This document shows positions 12,763-25,900 of a stretch of 64,000 nucleotides of DNA, one piece after another (position 1 is the stretch's first letter; every line of letters begins with the position of its first letter). The notes beneath the pieces were generated by a model. That model saw only the letters and a list, made by a program, of their open reading frames with translations. It searched no databases and was not told the origin of the DNA. A program made the position numbers and the translations under genes. The DNA comes from Dermatophagoides farinae (Eukaryota; Arthropoda; Arachnida; Sarcoptiformes; Pyroglyphidae), in NCBI RefSeq assembly GCF_024713945.1, contig NC_134677.1, positions 1,925,001-1,989,000 of the forward strand. Reading direction: 5' to 3'.

Positions 12763-12802
12763 CAGTGCAAGTACACAGTGCAAGCACTTGGCGAGTATAA
12801 AA
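12763..12802 (+). promoter_or_regulatory. Promoter-like block: paired CAGTGCAAG and TATAAAA
   Basis: CAGTGCAAG occurs at 12763-12771 and again at 12776-12784 (13-bp spacing), followed 12 bp later by TATAAAA at 12796-12802. The stretch is much less AT-rich than its surroundings. It points away from the UBE2D gene and has no ORF behind it, so it may be the promoter of another mobile-element relic rather than of a host gene. Confidence 0.35.
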
Positions 12803-12967
12803 GTTGCAATTACCGACAAACGTAAGCGACATAGATTTTAAAAAAATTAAATTCAATTAAATTATTAAATTTAAATTAAACTAGTAGATGATGATGATAT
12901 ATATTTCACACAATTACAAATAAGATTTTTTTTTGCAATATTTGTTTTCGATGTCAATAAATGTTAT

Positions 12968-12978
12968 TTTATTTTATT
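12968..12978 (-). promoter_or_regulatory. Candidate poly(A) signals of the UBE2D gene
   Basis: Two overlapping AATAAA hexamers on the minus strand (TTTATT on +) lie about 340 bp past the UBE2D stop codon. This is positional evidence only. Confidence 0.35.
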
Positions 12979-13312
12979 TTTGCTCGCTAAAATTTTTTTT
13001 TCATGTAAATACCATGAAGATGAAGATGACAAAGCTTTATGTATTTTTTGTTTTGTTTTATTTGTTTACAGGTTGTTGTTGTTGTGGTGTGGTGGATGGT
13101 AATTTTTTTGTTTGTTTTGTTTGAGGGAATTCATCTGATTTAACAAAATTGATTTAAGAGAAACAAAGATGTTATTAATATTTGCTGTTGTTGAAGATCG
13201 AATTGGATATAATGGCATCACACCTGGCAACGTTTTTGAATTCGAAATAAATCGATACACATAAACACAAACACACACTATACATCCCCCCACCATTATT
13301 ATTCTTGCATGA

Positions 13313-13828
<516 letters not shown>

Positions 13829-15200
13829 TCAATAAATCGTGATCGGCCAATGAAACAAAAATCAATTTCGATAATAGCTAATAAGAATCTGTTGAAAGAA
13901 AAAAGAGAAAAAATGTCTTAATAAATAAAATCTATAAAAAATTAAAATTTATGAAGAATTAGTAATAAAAACGATAAAAAATAAAATGCTTTTCATTGTT
14001 GAGGATGAAATAGTTTAATTAGATTGGAACACAATGCGTAATAAAATCAACCACCCTCTCTCAAATAATTTTAATTTATTGTTTTATTTCATCGATAAGG
14101 TCAATCGATCATACCTAAAAAGTAAAATTAGGAAGAGTTGATAATTTCCTAAAGGGGGAGGGAAGAGATCGTAGAAATCAATCAAATAGAAACAATCGGG
14201 AACAGAGCCCAAATTCACTGATACACACACACAAATCGAAGATGAAAATCGGAAAACAAAAATGTGCCAATCTAATGAGATTAATCGGTATATGTACAGG
14301 TTTTTTTCAAGATTTGTATAATAATGTAATTATTATTCTTGTAGCTGAATTGCTGTCGTCGGTTTTGTGTGTGTATGTGTGTTCGTATTCTATTCTACCA
14401 CACAAAACGCGATTCTGGACCTTTATGGATTGATCAAGGGGCTATATATCTCTCATCGAAACATTATTTTTAATCATACAACATACACAATGATGAATAA
14501 TTTTTTTTGTTGATTTGTTGTATAAAACTAAAAAGGATTTCTCAATACAAAATCCTAATTGAAAAACACACCACACACACACAACACACAATCAAGAAAT
14601 TTGTTTTTTCATCAAACGATTGAATTCGATGATGATGATGATGCTGGTGATGATGATTATGATGAAAAAAATAACGATGAATAACAAAATGGTTAAAGAA
14701 TAGAAGAAAATAAAATTGAGTCACACTCACAAATACCAACAATAAAAAAGGATACGAGTTGAAAAAAAAATATAAAAGAGGAAAATCAAAGAAAAAAGAA
14801 GAAAAGGGAGCACGCAGCCAGCCAATAATGCAATGCAAGAGAAACTATGCTTGGTTTTTTTTTTTTTTTTTTGATTTGGCTCACTCACACACAACACACA
14901 CAGCACAGATATATTAACGACGGCAGCAGCAGTATATTAGACGGACAGACATGGATAAAATAGTGAATGAGAGAGAAATTGAGCGTTCGAAAGCCACGAA
15001 AAAAAAATACAAGTAGCGCCACACAAAGAGAATGTTTACAATTGTAGCGGCGGCGGCTGCTTCAAAACAAGAGAATAAATAAATAAAAAAAATTTAATCA
15101 TCCATTCAAATACAACGTATGACCACGAATAAATAAATTCTACCTGAAATTCATTAATCAATACATTTTTTTTATTGATTGATGAATTTACAAATCATAT
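13829..15200. other. Upstream of UBE2D: no CDS; possible promoter near 14.9-15.1 kb
   Basis: No coding sequence is supported. A (GAT)n tract lies near 14627-14663. Around 14920-15065 the sequence is less AT-rich and contains CpG-bearing GCC/GGC repeats, which stands out from the surroundings and could hold the minus-strand transcription start or a non-coding first exon of the E2 gene. That is a guess from composition only. Confidence 0.25.
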
Positions 15201-15350
15201 AAAATGTGAATGATTTTTTACTGACTGGTAATTTACGTTATCATTACAATGCACACTCAGACAATTTTAAGAGACAAAGAACGAAAAAAAACAAAACAAA
15301 AAATGCTTGATACTTTCAAATCATCAGCATCATTCAATTAATTAAGAAAA

Positions 15351-15366
15351 TGAACGCATGCGTTCA
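15351..15366. repeat. 16-bp perfect palindrome TGAACGCATGCGTTCA
   Basis: The sequence equals its own reverse complement over 16 bases, with a GCATGC centre, in otherwise AT-rich sequence. Confidence 0.9.
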
Positions 15367-18047
15367 ATTTTAAATTGCAATCTTGAAAAAAATGATTTTT
15401 AATTTTCATTTTTTTTCACGTGTCAAATACGTATATTACATGTATACTCATTGTTCATCGGTGATTCTATATTCTAATATGAACCTTTTCAATCTAGAAT
15501 TTCCTAAGAAAGACGAAACGATCGAATGAATTAGTATGTCATTCTTCTAAGAGTAGGCGGTAATCGTTAGTCTTTTATATATCCATTTCTTGTGAATTTC
15601 AATTTTTTTTTCGCCTCTCGACTATTCTATGCATATACCGTTACGGACGGTGTTTATGTCCTGATACAACACATAGCAATTTTTTTTCGTTTCGTTGTGC
15701 AATTTTCTTCAAAGAAAAATGGATTAATTCTAAGAATATAAATTGCTGCTGCCACCACCAACACCACCACCATCATCACTAAGACGATGTAAAATAGCAA
15801 GATTTGAAAGGTGAGGTGACAAGAAAAGCAAGGATAGCGAGAGCGAGAGAGAAGATCATCTTAATTCAATGTTAATAGGACGTCTCCATCTTAAATCAGA
15901 TTGAATTTTTTTATGAAACAAATCAAGACATAAAATGAATGACGTAATTAATCTTAATCAAAAGACAAGATGGATGATTAAAAAAGAATTACATCATCTG
16001 ACGGTGATTTGATGATTATGATGAGGTGTACACACACAAAACATGGAACAATTTGCTTATTACTAAAGTATTGAACCTAATTTACAATATAAAATCCACA
16101 TAACTATCATACATGGCTTTATTTTTAGTTGTCATTTTGCAGCATCTTAATTAAAATGTCATCGACATTCGAATCACTAAACAGTAAACAAAACAAAAAA
16201 AAAAATTCAATGATAAATGTAGATGGAAAGGTGAAGAAAAAGTTGAGAAAAAAAAATCTGACAACAACAAAAAGCCATGGTTACTGTTATGACATTTACT
16301 AACCGAAACAGAAATTTGCAATATTGATTCTGAAATTCTTACCTTTAAAAACAAATTCAATTGTTTGTTAATAAATTCGGTGTGTTTTTTCAAATGAAAT
16401 TTTCTATTTCAAATTAATTTTTTCAAATCAAACAATAGGATTATTGGTGATGATAATTTTCCAAACCAGATGAGAAAACCTTTTTTTCATGAAAACAAAT
16501 GAAAAATAATGATTAAAAAAAATTTTTGATTTCGAATACAAACAAAACATTACCGGGTACTCAATATTTGTTGTTGTGGTATTAAAATACAGAGGAATGA
16601 ATGTTTAATGTTTTTTTTTTGTTTTCAAAAGAATATTCTGATGTGAGTGAGTAAGTGAGAGAAAAATCTATAAAATAAAATGAAATTTTAATCGTAAATT
16701 TTATCAATAAAATATAATGATACATGCCACAAATTAGTGATAATTTTTTTCGTATAGTTTTCTATAATACACTCACACACTGACACGAAACAAAAGGTTT
16801 TTTTTTTTCGTTGGAATCGAATGAAAATGATTAGCCCAGAGAATGAGTAATATGACAAACACAAAGGTAAAATATTGCACACGAGAATCAAAAAAAAAAA
16901 AAAAATTAAATACGTTTGTGATGAGATAAAAAAAAAGTCAACCGGGTAATAAATCGGGATAAAATCAATGTGTGTGCTTTATAAAGGGTAGTGATGATGA
17001 TGATAATGATTCGAACAAAAAAAAATTCGAACGTTTTGATGCTGATGATGATTTAATTTAATCCGATATCGACAAATAGAAACAAATCCAAAAGATTAAA
17101 AAAAAGTTGATCAAAAACTTTGAAGTAAATAAATACACAAACACAAAGAGAGAAGAAAAACTCACACACACACGACGACGACGACAACGACAACACCACA
17201 AAAAAAAAAGTTTTTTCTTTCAGCAAGAGCAATTGAGCAACAACAACAACAACAACAACAAAAAATAACAAAAAAAAAAAAAAAAAAATTTTCTTTTTTC
17301 TTTCTGTTCTCGTCAGATGAATTTTCTTCTTCTGTGGATGATGATGATGAATATTATATAAAGACGTAAGTATTTCAATTCAATTCAGACGAAACTTGGA
17401 CTGTTGTTGTTGTTTTTGTTGTTGTTCGGGCTTATGTGATGACAACACTATGTTTTTCATTGCTACTTTTGCTGATTGGCATTATTATCTTATTATTGAT
17501 GAGAAAAACAACCCGAAAAATAAAACATTTACTGATCATGTATTATTATTATTATTATGCAGATTCAAGGTATAGTCGTCATCGTCGTCATGGCCATAAT
17601 GTTGGTTAGTTAATGATTTTTTTTTTTTTAAATTGGAACCATTTTTTTCTCTTTCTGTAAAAAGTTTCAGTTATGACTGATTCTGGTATGTGTGTGTGTG
17701 TGTTCTATATAAACCGATCGAATATTTATGGATTGAAATTATATATAGACCAGATTCTTGAACCAACCACTACTCGGTTTATTTCCGTCAACCACAACAA
17801 CAACGACGTCGTAGTGTTTTTTTGGATTCTTGTCATTAATTTGAATTTTGTTTGTTACCCAACAATAAAACAATCCAACAAGCGAAACAAACAAAAAAAA
17901 TAAGACGGAAAGAAAAAAAAATTTTTTTTTGTTATTCCAAAAATTTGCATTACCAAAATTTTATAATCATCATCGTTTTTCCTCATTATATTTTAAAAAC
18001 AGAACATTTGTTTCCGGTTTTTTTTCCCGTCCCGTTAACCACACTCA

Positions 18048-18090
18048 TTTACATCATCGTCATTATGCATAATGATGATGATGATGTAAA
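18048..18090. repeat. 43-bp near-perfect inverted repeat
   Basis: Arms of about 20 bases start with TTTACATCATC and end with GATGATGTAAA around a TTATGCATAA centre. They pair with a single 3-base (one GAT unit) length difference or one mismatch. It could extrude as a hairpin or cruciform. Confidence 0.85.
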
Positions 18091-19526
18091 TTTTTTTTTT
18101 TGTTTTGTGTGTGATTTACCAATTACATTCGACAATGTTTGATGATGATGACAAAAACAAACATTGGAAAGACATTATTATTCAAAGATGATCAAATCTT
18201 CAACTGATGATGATTCATCCATAATAGCTTGAAGCTATTAGAATACAACCACACACACAACCAACCAAATGATTTTAAAAGATTTCGAATGTTTACGATG
18301 GTAGCATGGCGGTGTGGTGGTGGTGGTGGTGTTTATCATCTATATATCTTTCTTTGCTAATCAACACACTACTTACTTTTTATATTACACAATTTATCTT
18401 TAAAGCTTCATCATCAACAATTTCTCTTTTGCTGAAAATGAACAAATCATATATAAAAGCACAAGCAACACGTTGTTGTTGTATGGCAAAAAAAAAAGAA
18501 TCGAATCAATTTTTCATATAAAAAAAATGGAATATCATCATCATCATCATCATGTTGCATGTCGAAATTTTGATTTTTGTTGACAGATAAAACATACACA
18601 AGCCTATGTTGTGTTGTGAATACAACCACAACAACAACAATCCATTTTGGGATTAAAAATTGATTTCTTCTTCTTTCTTCGATCGACTATAAAACTTGAA
18701 TTTTGCATTAGTTTGTCAAAATTGTTGCTGATGATCAGCCATCGATCCACTTGTCTCTTGTATAATTTTCTCATTTTGAAATTTTTTTTCCTTCCGCACA
18801 CACACACACACACACGAGAAAGCAAGAAAATATTGTCATTTTTTTTGCTTGTTTGTTTGAGAAAATTTTATATCGTCAAAATCAAAGTACAAAGATCGAC
18901 GTTCTCGATTCATTGATCTTTTGTCTGTCTATCTGTGTCTGTGTGTGTTGTGTTGTGATTTTAAATTTCTGTTTTTCATTTATAACATTCTATTTGTGCC
19001 ATGTTTTCTTTTTCCAACCACACATCATCATCATCATCATTATTATTATGAATCCTTGAATTTAAATTCAATCTCCATGAATTTCAATGTGTATGAAACC
19101 TTCATTTGATTGATATATATGCACGCGCGTGTTTGTCGATCTACCATTTTATCATGATGATGATGATGATGTACTTTTCAATGAACAAAAACGATGCGTA
19201 GCTGAACAAAAAAAAAATATTCATATCATAATCATATCATATTTTTATCCCTAAAAATAATATCTGTAATTTAAGTAAACGTAATCGATTATTTATCACA
19301 CCATGAAAGATCAAGATATTCGATTAAGGAAAAGAAAATTTAATAGAGAAATTTAAAGATAGATTTTCAATCGACAATCAATCAACAAAGCAAAAGCTTA
19401 ATATTGTTTTTTTTTCTCCTTTCATTAATGATTTGTACATTGGATCATTCAGTTGATCCATTCATCTATCAAGTGTTGTGGTTTTTTTTACTGTAAAAAA
19501 AATTTCGACCACAATTTATCATCATC

Positions 19527-20222
19527 ATGCCTTGGTTGTTCAATTTTTTAACACCCGTTTTGATTATCATAATGATAATCATTTTAATTCAGATTAATCC
19601 ATCTATTTCCGTTTTTGATCATCAAACAAGTCAAACAAATGAATTGTTATTACAACAATCTCAACAGCAGCAGCAACAACAACAACAACAGCGGCAACAA
19701 TTTCATGTACCACATGTTGATTGGAATTTTTTACAACGTTCAAATCAAACATCAGCAAAATCAATATTACAGAATGAAATTGAAAATTTAAAACGTTTAT
19801 TTCCGTTCATTAATTTCCACAATTCATCAAAATCGTTTGATTCGTTTATTGTTTTGGATAATAATAATAATAATGATGATGACAATGATAATTCGAATGT
19901 TATTCATGAACAACAACAACAACAACAGATGATACAGCCATATCATATTCAAATAGAATCGAAAAAAGATTCGAATGATAATTTCATCAACAATGATGAT
20001 AAAGATGATGATGGTAATAGTTCAACAACCACAACAACAACAAATTCAAAAAATAAATTAATCGATCTAAATGCCATATTATTTTTGGGATTAATGTTTT
20101 TCATATTGGTCGTTATAACGCTTTATCTTCTGAATTCATGGTCATCACGATTGGATCGTCGTGCATCCATACAAACGAAAACGGCCGATAATCACAAACA
20201 ACCATATACGATTTCCGTGTAA
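19527..20222 (+). CDS. Small single-pass membrane protein, function unknown
   Basis: A 231-residue protein I do not recognise. Residues 1-29 look like a signal peptide or signal anchor (PVLIIIMIIILIQI). The extracellular part has poly-Q tracts (about 44-55 and 129-134), Asn/Asp-rich runs (about 115-122 and 151-164) and NxS/T sites. Residues 181-203 form a clear transmembrane helix (AILFLGLMFFILVVITLYLL). The short tail has an RRAS motif that fits a basophilic-kinase site and ends in TISV, a possible class II PDZ ligand. Hydrophobic segments at both ends and a nearby AATAAA (20282-20287) favour a real gene. It lies 413 bp upstream of CPSF3 on the same strand. The topology is inferred and no function should be assumed. 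Confidence 0.65.
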   Translation: MPWLFNFLTPVLIIIMIIILIQINPSISVFDHQTSQTNELLLQQSQQQQQQQQQQRQQFHVPHVDWNFLQRSNQTSAKSILQNEIENLKRLFPFINFHNSSKSFDSFIVLDNNNNNDDDNDNSNVIHEQQQQQQMIQPYHIQIESKKDSNDNFINNDDKDDDGNSSTTTTTTNSKNKLIDLNAILFLGLMFFILVVITLYLLNSWSSRLDRRASIQTKTADNHKQPYTISV

Positions 20223-20281
20223 ATTCAATTATGAAGTCCAAAATGTGAATTTGTGATATTTTCCATATATCTATATCGATA

Positions 20282-20287
20282 ATAAAT
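20282..20287 (+). promoter_or_regulatory. Candidate poly(A) signal of the membrane-protein gene
   Basis: AATAAA lies about 60 bp after the stop codon on the same strand. Confidence 0.45.
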
Positions 20288-20635
20288 TCTTTGCTCAACG
20301 TGATCATCAAAAGATTTTTTGTTTTTTTTTCAACATTCATGAAATTGTAACTGTAAAATTGTATATAATAATTAATTATTGGCCAATATTTTGTTAAACA
20401 CTGATCAACATTTTTTTTAGACTGATAATAATAAATTGCAATAATAAATAAATTAACCTTCAAATTCAAATTCACCTGTTGGGTTTTTTTATACGATGAA
20501 AGTTATCGATTTATTGCGGGTATGAATTGGTCACATTAGAATAACATGTCACATGTTTTTCGTTACAAATAAACAAAATTGAATTGACAATTTATTTATT
20601 TTGTTGTAAAAATAAAATCAATATATCTAATCACA

Positions 20636-22828
20636 ATGGAACCGATAATTGTTGATTCACGTGAAGAAGGTACGGTCGAAATCGACAGTGATATTTTACG
20701 TTTACGACCACTTGGTGCCGGACAAGAAGTTGGTCGCAGTTGTATCTACATGGAATTTAAAGGCAAAAAAATTTTACTCGATTGTGGTATCCATCCTGGT
20801 TTGAATGGTATGGATGCTTTGCCATTTGTTGATCTCATCGATCCAGAAGAAATTGATCTTTTGCTTATATCACATTTTCATTTGGATCATTGTGGAGCGT
20901 TACCTTGGTTTCTACAGAAAACCACATTCAAAGGACGATGTTTCATGACCCACGCAACGAAAGCAATCTATCGTTGGCTATTGGCTGATTGTATAAAAGT
21001 TTCCAACATATCGGCTGAACAGATGCTCTACACTGAACAAGATCTTGAACAATCAATGGACAAGATTGAAACGATAAATTTTCATGAAGAAAAAGAGATT
21101 GCCGGTGTACGATTTTGGTGTTATAATGCTGGCCATGTTCTTGGTGCTGCAATGTTTATGATCGAAATAGCTGGTGTTAAAATTCTTTACACTGGTGATT
21201 TTTCACGTCAAGAAGATCGTCATCTTATGTCGGCCGAAATTCCAGCCATTAAACCAGATATTCTTATCATCGAATCAACATATGGTACACATATACATGA
21301 AAAACGAGAAGAAAGAGAAGCCAGATTCACGGGCATTGTTTATGATACTGTCACAAGAGGTGGCAAATGTTTGATACCTGTATTTGCATTAGGTCGAGCT
21401 CAAGAATTATTGCTCATCCTGGATGAATATTGGGCACAACATCCTGAACTACATGAATATCCAATCTATTATGCATCATCATTGGCCAAAAAATGCATGT
21501 CCGTTTATCAAACATATATTAATGCCATGAATAATCGAATCAAACGACAAATTGCCATCAACAATCCATTTGTATTCAAACATATTTCAAATCTAAAATC
21601 CAAAGCACATTTAGATATGGATGAAATTGGACCTTGCGTAGTTATGGCTACACCCGGTATGATGCAATCAGGATTATCACGAGAACTTTTTGAAAGCTGG
21701 TGCAGTGACCGAAAAAATTGTTGTATCATTGCCGGTTATTGTGTGGAAGGCACATTGGCCAAACAGATTCTATCCGAACCGGAAGAAATTGTTGCGATGA
21801 GTGGACAAAAATTGGCGAGAAAATGTCAAATAGAATATATTTCTTTTTCAGCTCATACTGATTATAAACAGACAAGTGAATTTATTCGAGCACTTCGACC
21901 CCCTCATATAATGTTGGTGCATGGTGAAGCGAATGAAATGAATCGACTAAAATTGGCTCTAATTCGTGAATATGAAGATCAGGAAAAACCACCTGAATTT
22001 CATAATCCACAAAATACAGTCACATTGGAATTACATTTTCGTGGAGAAAAAATTGCTAAAGTGATGGGAAATCTAGCTGTAACAAAACCAACGGCTGGTC
22101 TACGTCTTTCCGGGATATTGGTGAAACGTAATTTTAGCTATCATTTATTAGCACCATCTGATCTAAACAAATATACTGATATGGTAATGAGCACTATTTC
22201 ACAACGTTTAACTGTTCCATTCGAAGATGATTTTGACCACATGCTTACTGCATTCCAAGGATATCATTTGGAACAAATATCGGATTGTTCTGTTAAAGTT
22301 TTCGATCAGATACAAGCAACAATTGATGTGCAGAAAAAATTTGTTATACTTGATTGGATTTCATCGCCAGAATCGGATATGTATGCTGATACATTGATAG
22401 CATCCTTATTGAAATCATCGATAAAAAATGAAGAAATAGCATCACTATCGAGCAACAAAACGATGGATGTCGACATGGTGTCAGATGATAATGATGTAAA
22501 GAAATTTTATCCATCTACCAAGACAATTTCATCACAGGCTAAAGAGTTACTATTCACAAATCTTTTAATTGATTCATTAAGAGAAATGTTTTCATTACAA
22601 GAAAAAGATTTTGTCGTTAGGACTGTGAAACATGATTCGAAAACGACTATGATGATGACAGACAATGTACCGAAAGTTGAAAAACTTTTGGCATTCAAAA
22701 TTGATAATGAAGCTGATGTTGAGATCAATATCACCTCCAGGCAAATAGTTCGATGCGATCTTGATCATGTAAGAAATATGTTGAATAGATTCCTGTCCAA
22801 TAGTGTGGAAATCGGAGCAAATTCATAA
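20636..22828 (+). CDS. CPSF3: CPSF3 / CPSF73, pre-mRNA 3'-end processing endonuclease
   Basis: Zinc-dependent nuclease that cuts pre-mRNA (and histone pre-mRNA) at the poly(A) site, in the nucleus, within the CPSF complex. The CDS is 731 codons (730 aa, somewhat longer than the human protein's roughly 684), without introns. The metallo-beta-lactamase part carries the HFHLDH metal motif (H80, H82, D84, H85), further metal-site segments [10 protein letters not shown] and [12 protein letters not shown], and the beta-CASP part ([52 protein letters not shown]). The C-terminal region is as in the family, with a Ser/Asp-rich insert near 590-625 that could account for the extra length. The start ATG at 20636 precedes a conserved beginning ([14 protein letters not shown]). 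It converges on the RalGAP-alpha gene. Confidence 0.97.
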   Translation: MEPIIVDSREEGTVEIDSDILRLRPLGAGQEVGRSCIYMEFKGKKILLDCGIHPGLNGMDALPFVDLIDPEEIDLLLISHFHLDHCGALPWFLQKTTFKGRCFMTHATKAIYRWLLADCIKVSNISAEQMLYTEQDLEQSMDKIETINFHEEKEIAGVRFWCYNAGHVLGAAMFMIEIAGVKILYTGDFSRQEDRHLMSAEIPAIKPDILIIESTYGTHIHEKREEREARFTGIVYDTVTRGGKCLIPVFALGRAQELLLILDEYWAQHPELHEYPIYYASSLAKKCMSVYQTYINAMNNRIKRQIAINNPFVFKHISNLKSKAHLDMDEIGPCVVMATPGMMQSGLSRELFESWCSDRKNCCIIAGYCVEGTLAKQILSEPEEIVAMSGQKLARKCQIEYISFSAHTDYKQTSEFIRALRPPHIMLVHGEANEMNRLKLALIREYEDQEKPPEFHNPQNTVTLELHFRGEKIAKVMGNLAVTKPTAGLRLSGILVKRNFSYHLLAPSDLNKYTDMVMSTISQRLTVPFEDDFDHMLTAFQGYHLEQISDCSVKVFDQIQATIDVQKKFVILDWISSPESDMYADTLIASLLKSSIKNEEIASLSSNKTMDVDMVSDDNDVKKFYPSTKTISSQAKELLFTNLLIDSLREMFSLQEKDFVVRTVKHDSKTTMMMTDNVPKVEKLLAFKIDNEADVEINITSRQIVRCDLDHVRNMLNRFLSNSVEIGANS

Positions 22829-22874
22829 AAATAAAAATAAAAATTTTCAAAAAAAAAATTTAAATTTTTTATTA

Positions 22875-22919
22875 AATAAATTCTTCCTTCATTTATTTGT
22901 CATATTAAAATAATTTATT
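22875..22919. promoter_or_regulatory. Facing poly(A) signals of CPSF3 (+) and RalGAP-alpha (-)
   Basis: AATAAA on + at 22875-22880 (CPSF3), and its complement TTTATT at 22892-22897 and 22914-22919 (RalGAP-alpha, minus strand). All lie in the 142 bp between the two stop codons, so the two 3' ends should overlap or nearly overlap. Confidence 0.5.
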
Positions 22920-22970
22920 TGTTTTGTTTTTTTTTACAAAATAAAATTATTGGAAAAAAAATTTAATCAT

Positions 22971-25900
22971 TTATTTAAATGAACTTCGGCTACTTGGTCG
23001 TAAACCTCGTAATGAAGTACCCGAACTATTTGATGATGTTGATGGAGGACCAGGATAGTGACCGGAAACGTTAGCCATTTTAAATGACATCATCATTGCC
23101 GATGAATCGCCACCCATCACAGCTGGTGATTGTATTGAAGGAGACTGTGGTGATGACATCGTTTGATATTGTTGTTGACAGAATGATATCTCCGATGACA
23201 TAGTTGATGATGCTGGCGAGGTTGGCTCATTAGTCATTGAATGAGGTGTTGATGGTATTGAAACTAATGATTGATTTGTTTTTAATGTACAATGAATAAA
23301 GTCTTCTAATGTTATAAAACCGGAATCCATTAATTTTGTTAGATCATAAGTTGCGTAAAGTTTTTCACTATGCAATAGATCATAACGTGGTGCATAAATA
23401 CGATTAGCAAATTCTTCGAAAATTGTAGGATCTTTATATTTAGTGATCAAGTTTTTGATAGTATCATGACGTGTTTCAAAATATGGCTTATAATCATCCA
23501 TATTCAAACGTTTTCCACGTGATGCATTGATTGCAGTTGCTCGTACTAGACCGGCCAGTTCATCACGATGTACAACGGCACCATGAAAAAGTGGTCCAAA
23601 AAATGGCACCTCTGCTTTACGCATTATTTGAATACGAAATAAATTCGGAAATGTATTGGCAGGTAATGGATAAATGACAATCAAAACATCACCAAATTCA
23701 GTGGCTAATATACTTCGACGATATTCTTTATAATGTTCGGACCAAACAATATGTATTTCATCATTTCCTAAATGTCTCATCTTCATATTCATAAGTTGTT
23801 GTTTATCAATTGATTGTTGTTGTTGTTGTTGACTAGTATTGGCATTTAATAATTCATTATTGACTGGTTCAAGACGTGTGGAAACATGAAATATAACTTC
23901 ATTGAATGAATCGGCGTAATATGGTGCTGTTAGTCCAGTACTTAAATTGGATTGCAGACCACCCATGAAACCAGCATGAGTAGCAAGATTCACTTCCCAT
24001 CCGATACGAGAGACAAATTCTTCGAAAGCTCGACTTCCAGATTTATTAAGTAATATACTTTCACGAGTCTCTTGGCAAGGTCCCACATAAATGACGGCAA
24101 TCTTATGTTGATCTCGAAATTGTTGATTATCCAAATGTCGCAATTCACGTACAGTTGATTGACTTTTTGAAAGTAATTCAATTTGTTTACGTTTTTCCCA
24201 TGATAGAAATCCAAATTGTTCAATCATTTGTCGACAATGTTGAAAAGCTTTAACTGGATCCAAAAGATCTGTACTACTTGAATCAGTTGACGAATTGTAG
24301 CTATTATTATCAATCGATGCAATATCGGGTGATGATTGATCTGGATTGACTTTAAAATGGCGACTATTAAATTCTGGATCTTCATTAAATTGAGATTCTT
24401 GAAAATGTTGATTAATCAATAATGCCAATGTATCGACTGCTTCAGGCATTTGATTTAATGAATGTAAAAAATCATCATTTGTTGTCAAAGTTTTCGGACG
24501 ACATTCTGGTGTAGTTTCGTATATGGAATTCACTAAAAGCTCAAGGCTATCTTTGGCCAAAGAATTCTTGTAACAATTCATTGCATTTTCATCTTCCTCA
24601 TCAGCCAGATCTGGACTTGTCGATTTGGCCGATTGATCACTTGCTAATGAACTTAATGGACGACTTATAGAATTTTTATCAGGAACCAATGGTGATGCAA
24701 GCATTATAGAGTCCCATGCAAATTTTCCCAACACATTACGTATGATTATACGAATCGGTTTAGCTGAAAACAAACTGAATGAATCCGAAGTGGTGGATGA
24801 TAAAAATTTTGTCCATATGGTAGAATCAAATGCTTCGATAGGCAATTCAACAAATGACATTAAACAAGTATCATTAATAGTGAAAACAAGAACATTTGGA
24901 GCATTAAGAGATTCATAATCGACTTTGTCATATTGTGCCGAGGAAACATATGGATTATCATCATTTTCATTGATCAATGCACTTAATAATGCTGACCGTA
25001 ATTTAGGCAAAGGAAAATGGCCCATAAAATTCATGAAATGTAATAAAATTAGATTAGCTGCTTTTTTCAATGTAGAAACATTTTCAATCTGTTGATCAAA
25101 TGATGGTGTTAAACCGCCACCGCGATGACGATTATTATTGTTCATAGTAGTCAACATATCTTCATTCCTTGGTGAATTTGTTGAACTTATAATGGTATAA
25201 TCCATTGTATCCATATCACCTACTTGTGGTGAATTTTTTAATGCTTCCGAAGTTGAAGAATTTAGTGATTGATTTTTAACCAATGCTACTGGATCCAAAT
25301 TCACCACTGATATGTATAAAGAAATGACTAAATCAAGTAAACACGGTTTAATTTGATTAGATCTTGATGATTCATCCGAAGATTTTCGATTATTAATTAT
25401 CGGATTTGGTTGACAAATTTTCCCTGGATATTCTTCCGTTACAAATGTATTCAAAAGAAAATCTTTACTGACTGACATACACCAATGTGATAGGCAAAAC
25501 ATGATACATAGTAGAAGCTAAAAATGAAAAGTTCATTTTAATAAAAAGTATCAAACAAAACAACAACTATGACTTACATTTTTGAAATCTTTCAACAAAG
25601 TTTTCTGTTTAAGAACATCGATATGAAGCTCAAAAGTATAGCATAGACCTTCGATTATACGTCTAGCTAGATCTGGATGTTTGTTCATCAGGTAATTTGA
25701 ATGATCAGCAATCAATCGTAACATGTCACAAGCGACACGACATATTACACGATTATTGAACTAATATATTGAAGAATGAAACAATTTTAGTCATTTGAAT
25801 TTAAATTTTTTTTTTTTTTGCTTAATAAATATGATTGAAATTTTGTATATTTTTATGGCAGATAATTCTCAAATATAGACATTGGATTCGTTTGGTTTAT

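Larger units (their letters stand above)
15201..19526. other. Non-coding stretch between UBE2D and the membrane-protein gene
   Basis: No gene is supported. Open frames here translate simple repeats. Contents include a 16-bp palindrome (15351-15366), an AAC tract (17238-17261), a 43-bp inverted repeat (18048-18090), a (CA)n tract (about 18796-18815) and many poly-A/T runs. The stretch at 15420-15660 is less repetitive but has no readable coding frame. Confidence 0.45.
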
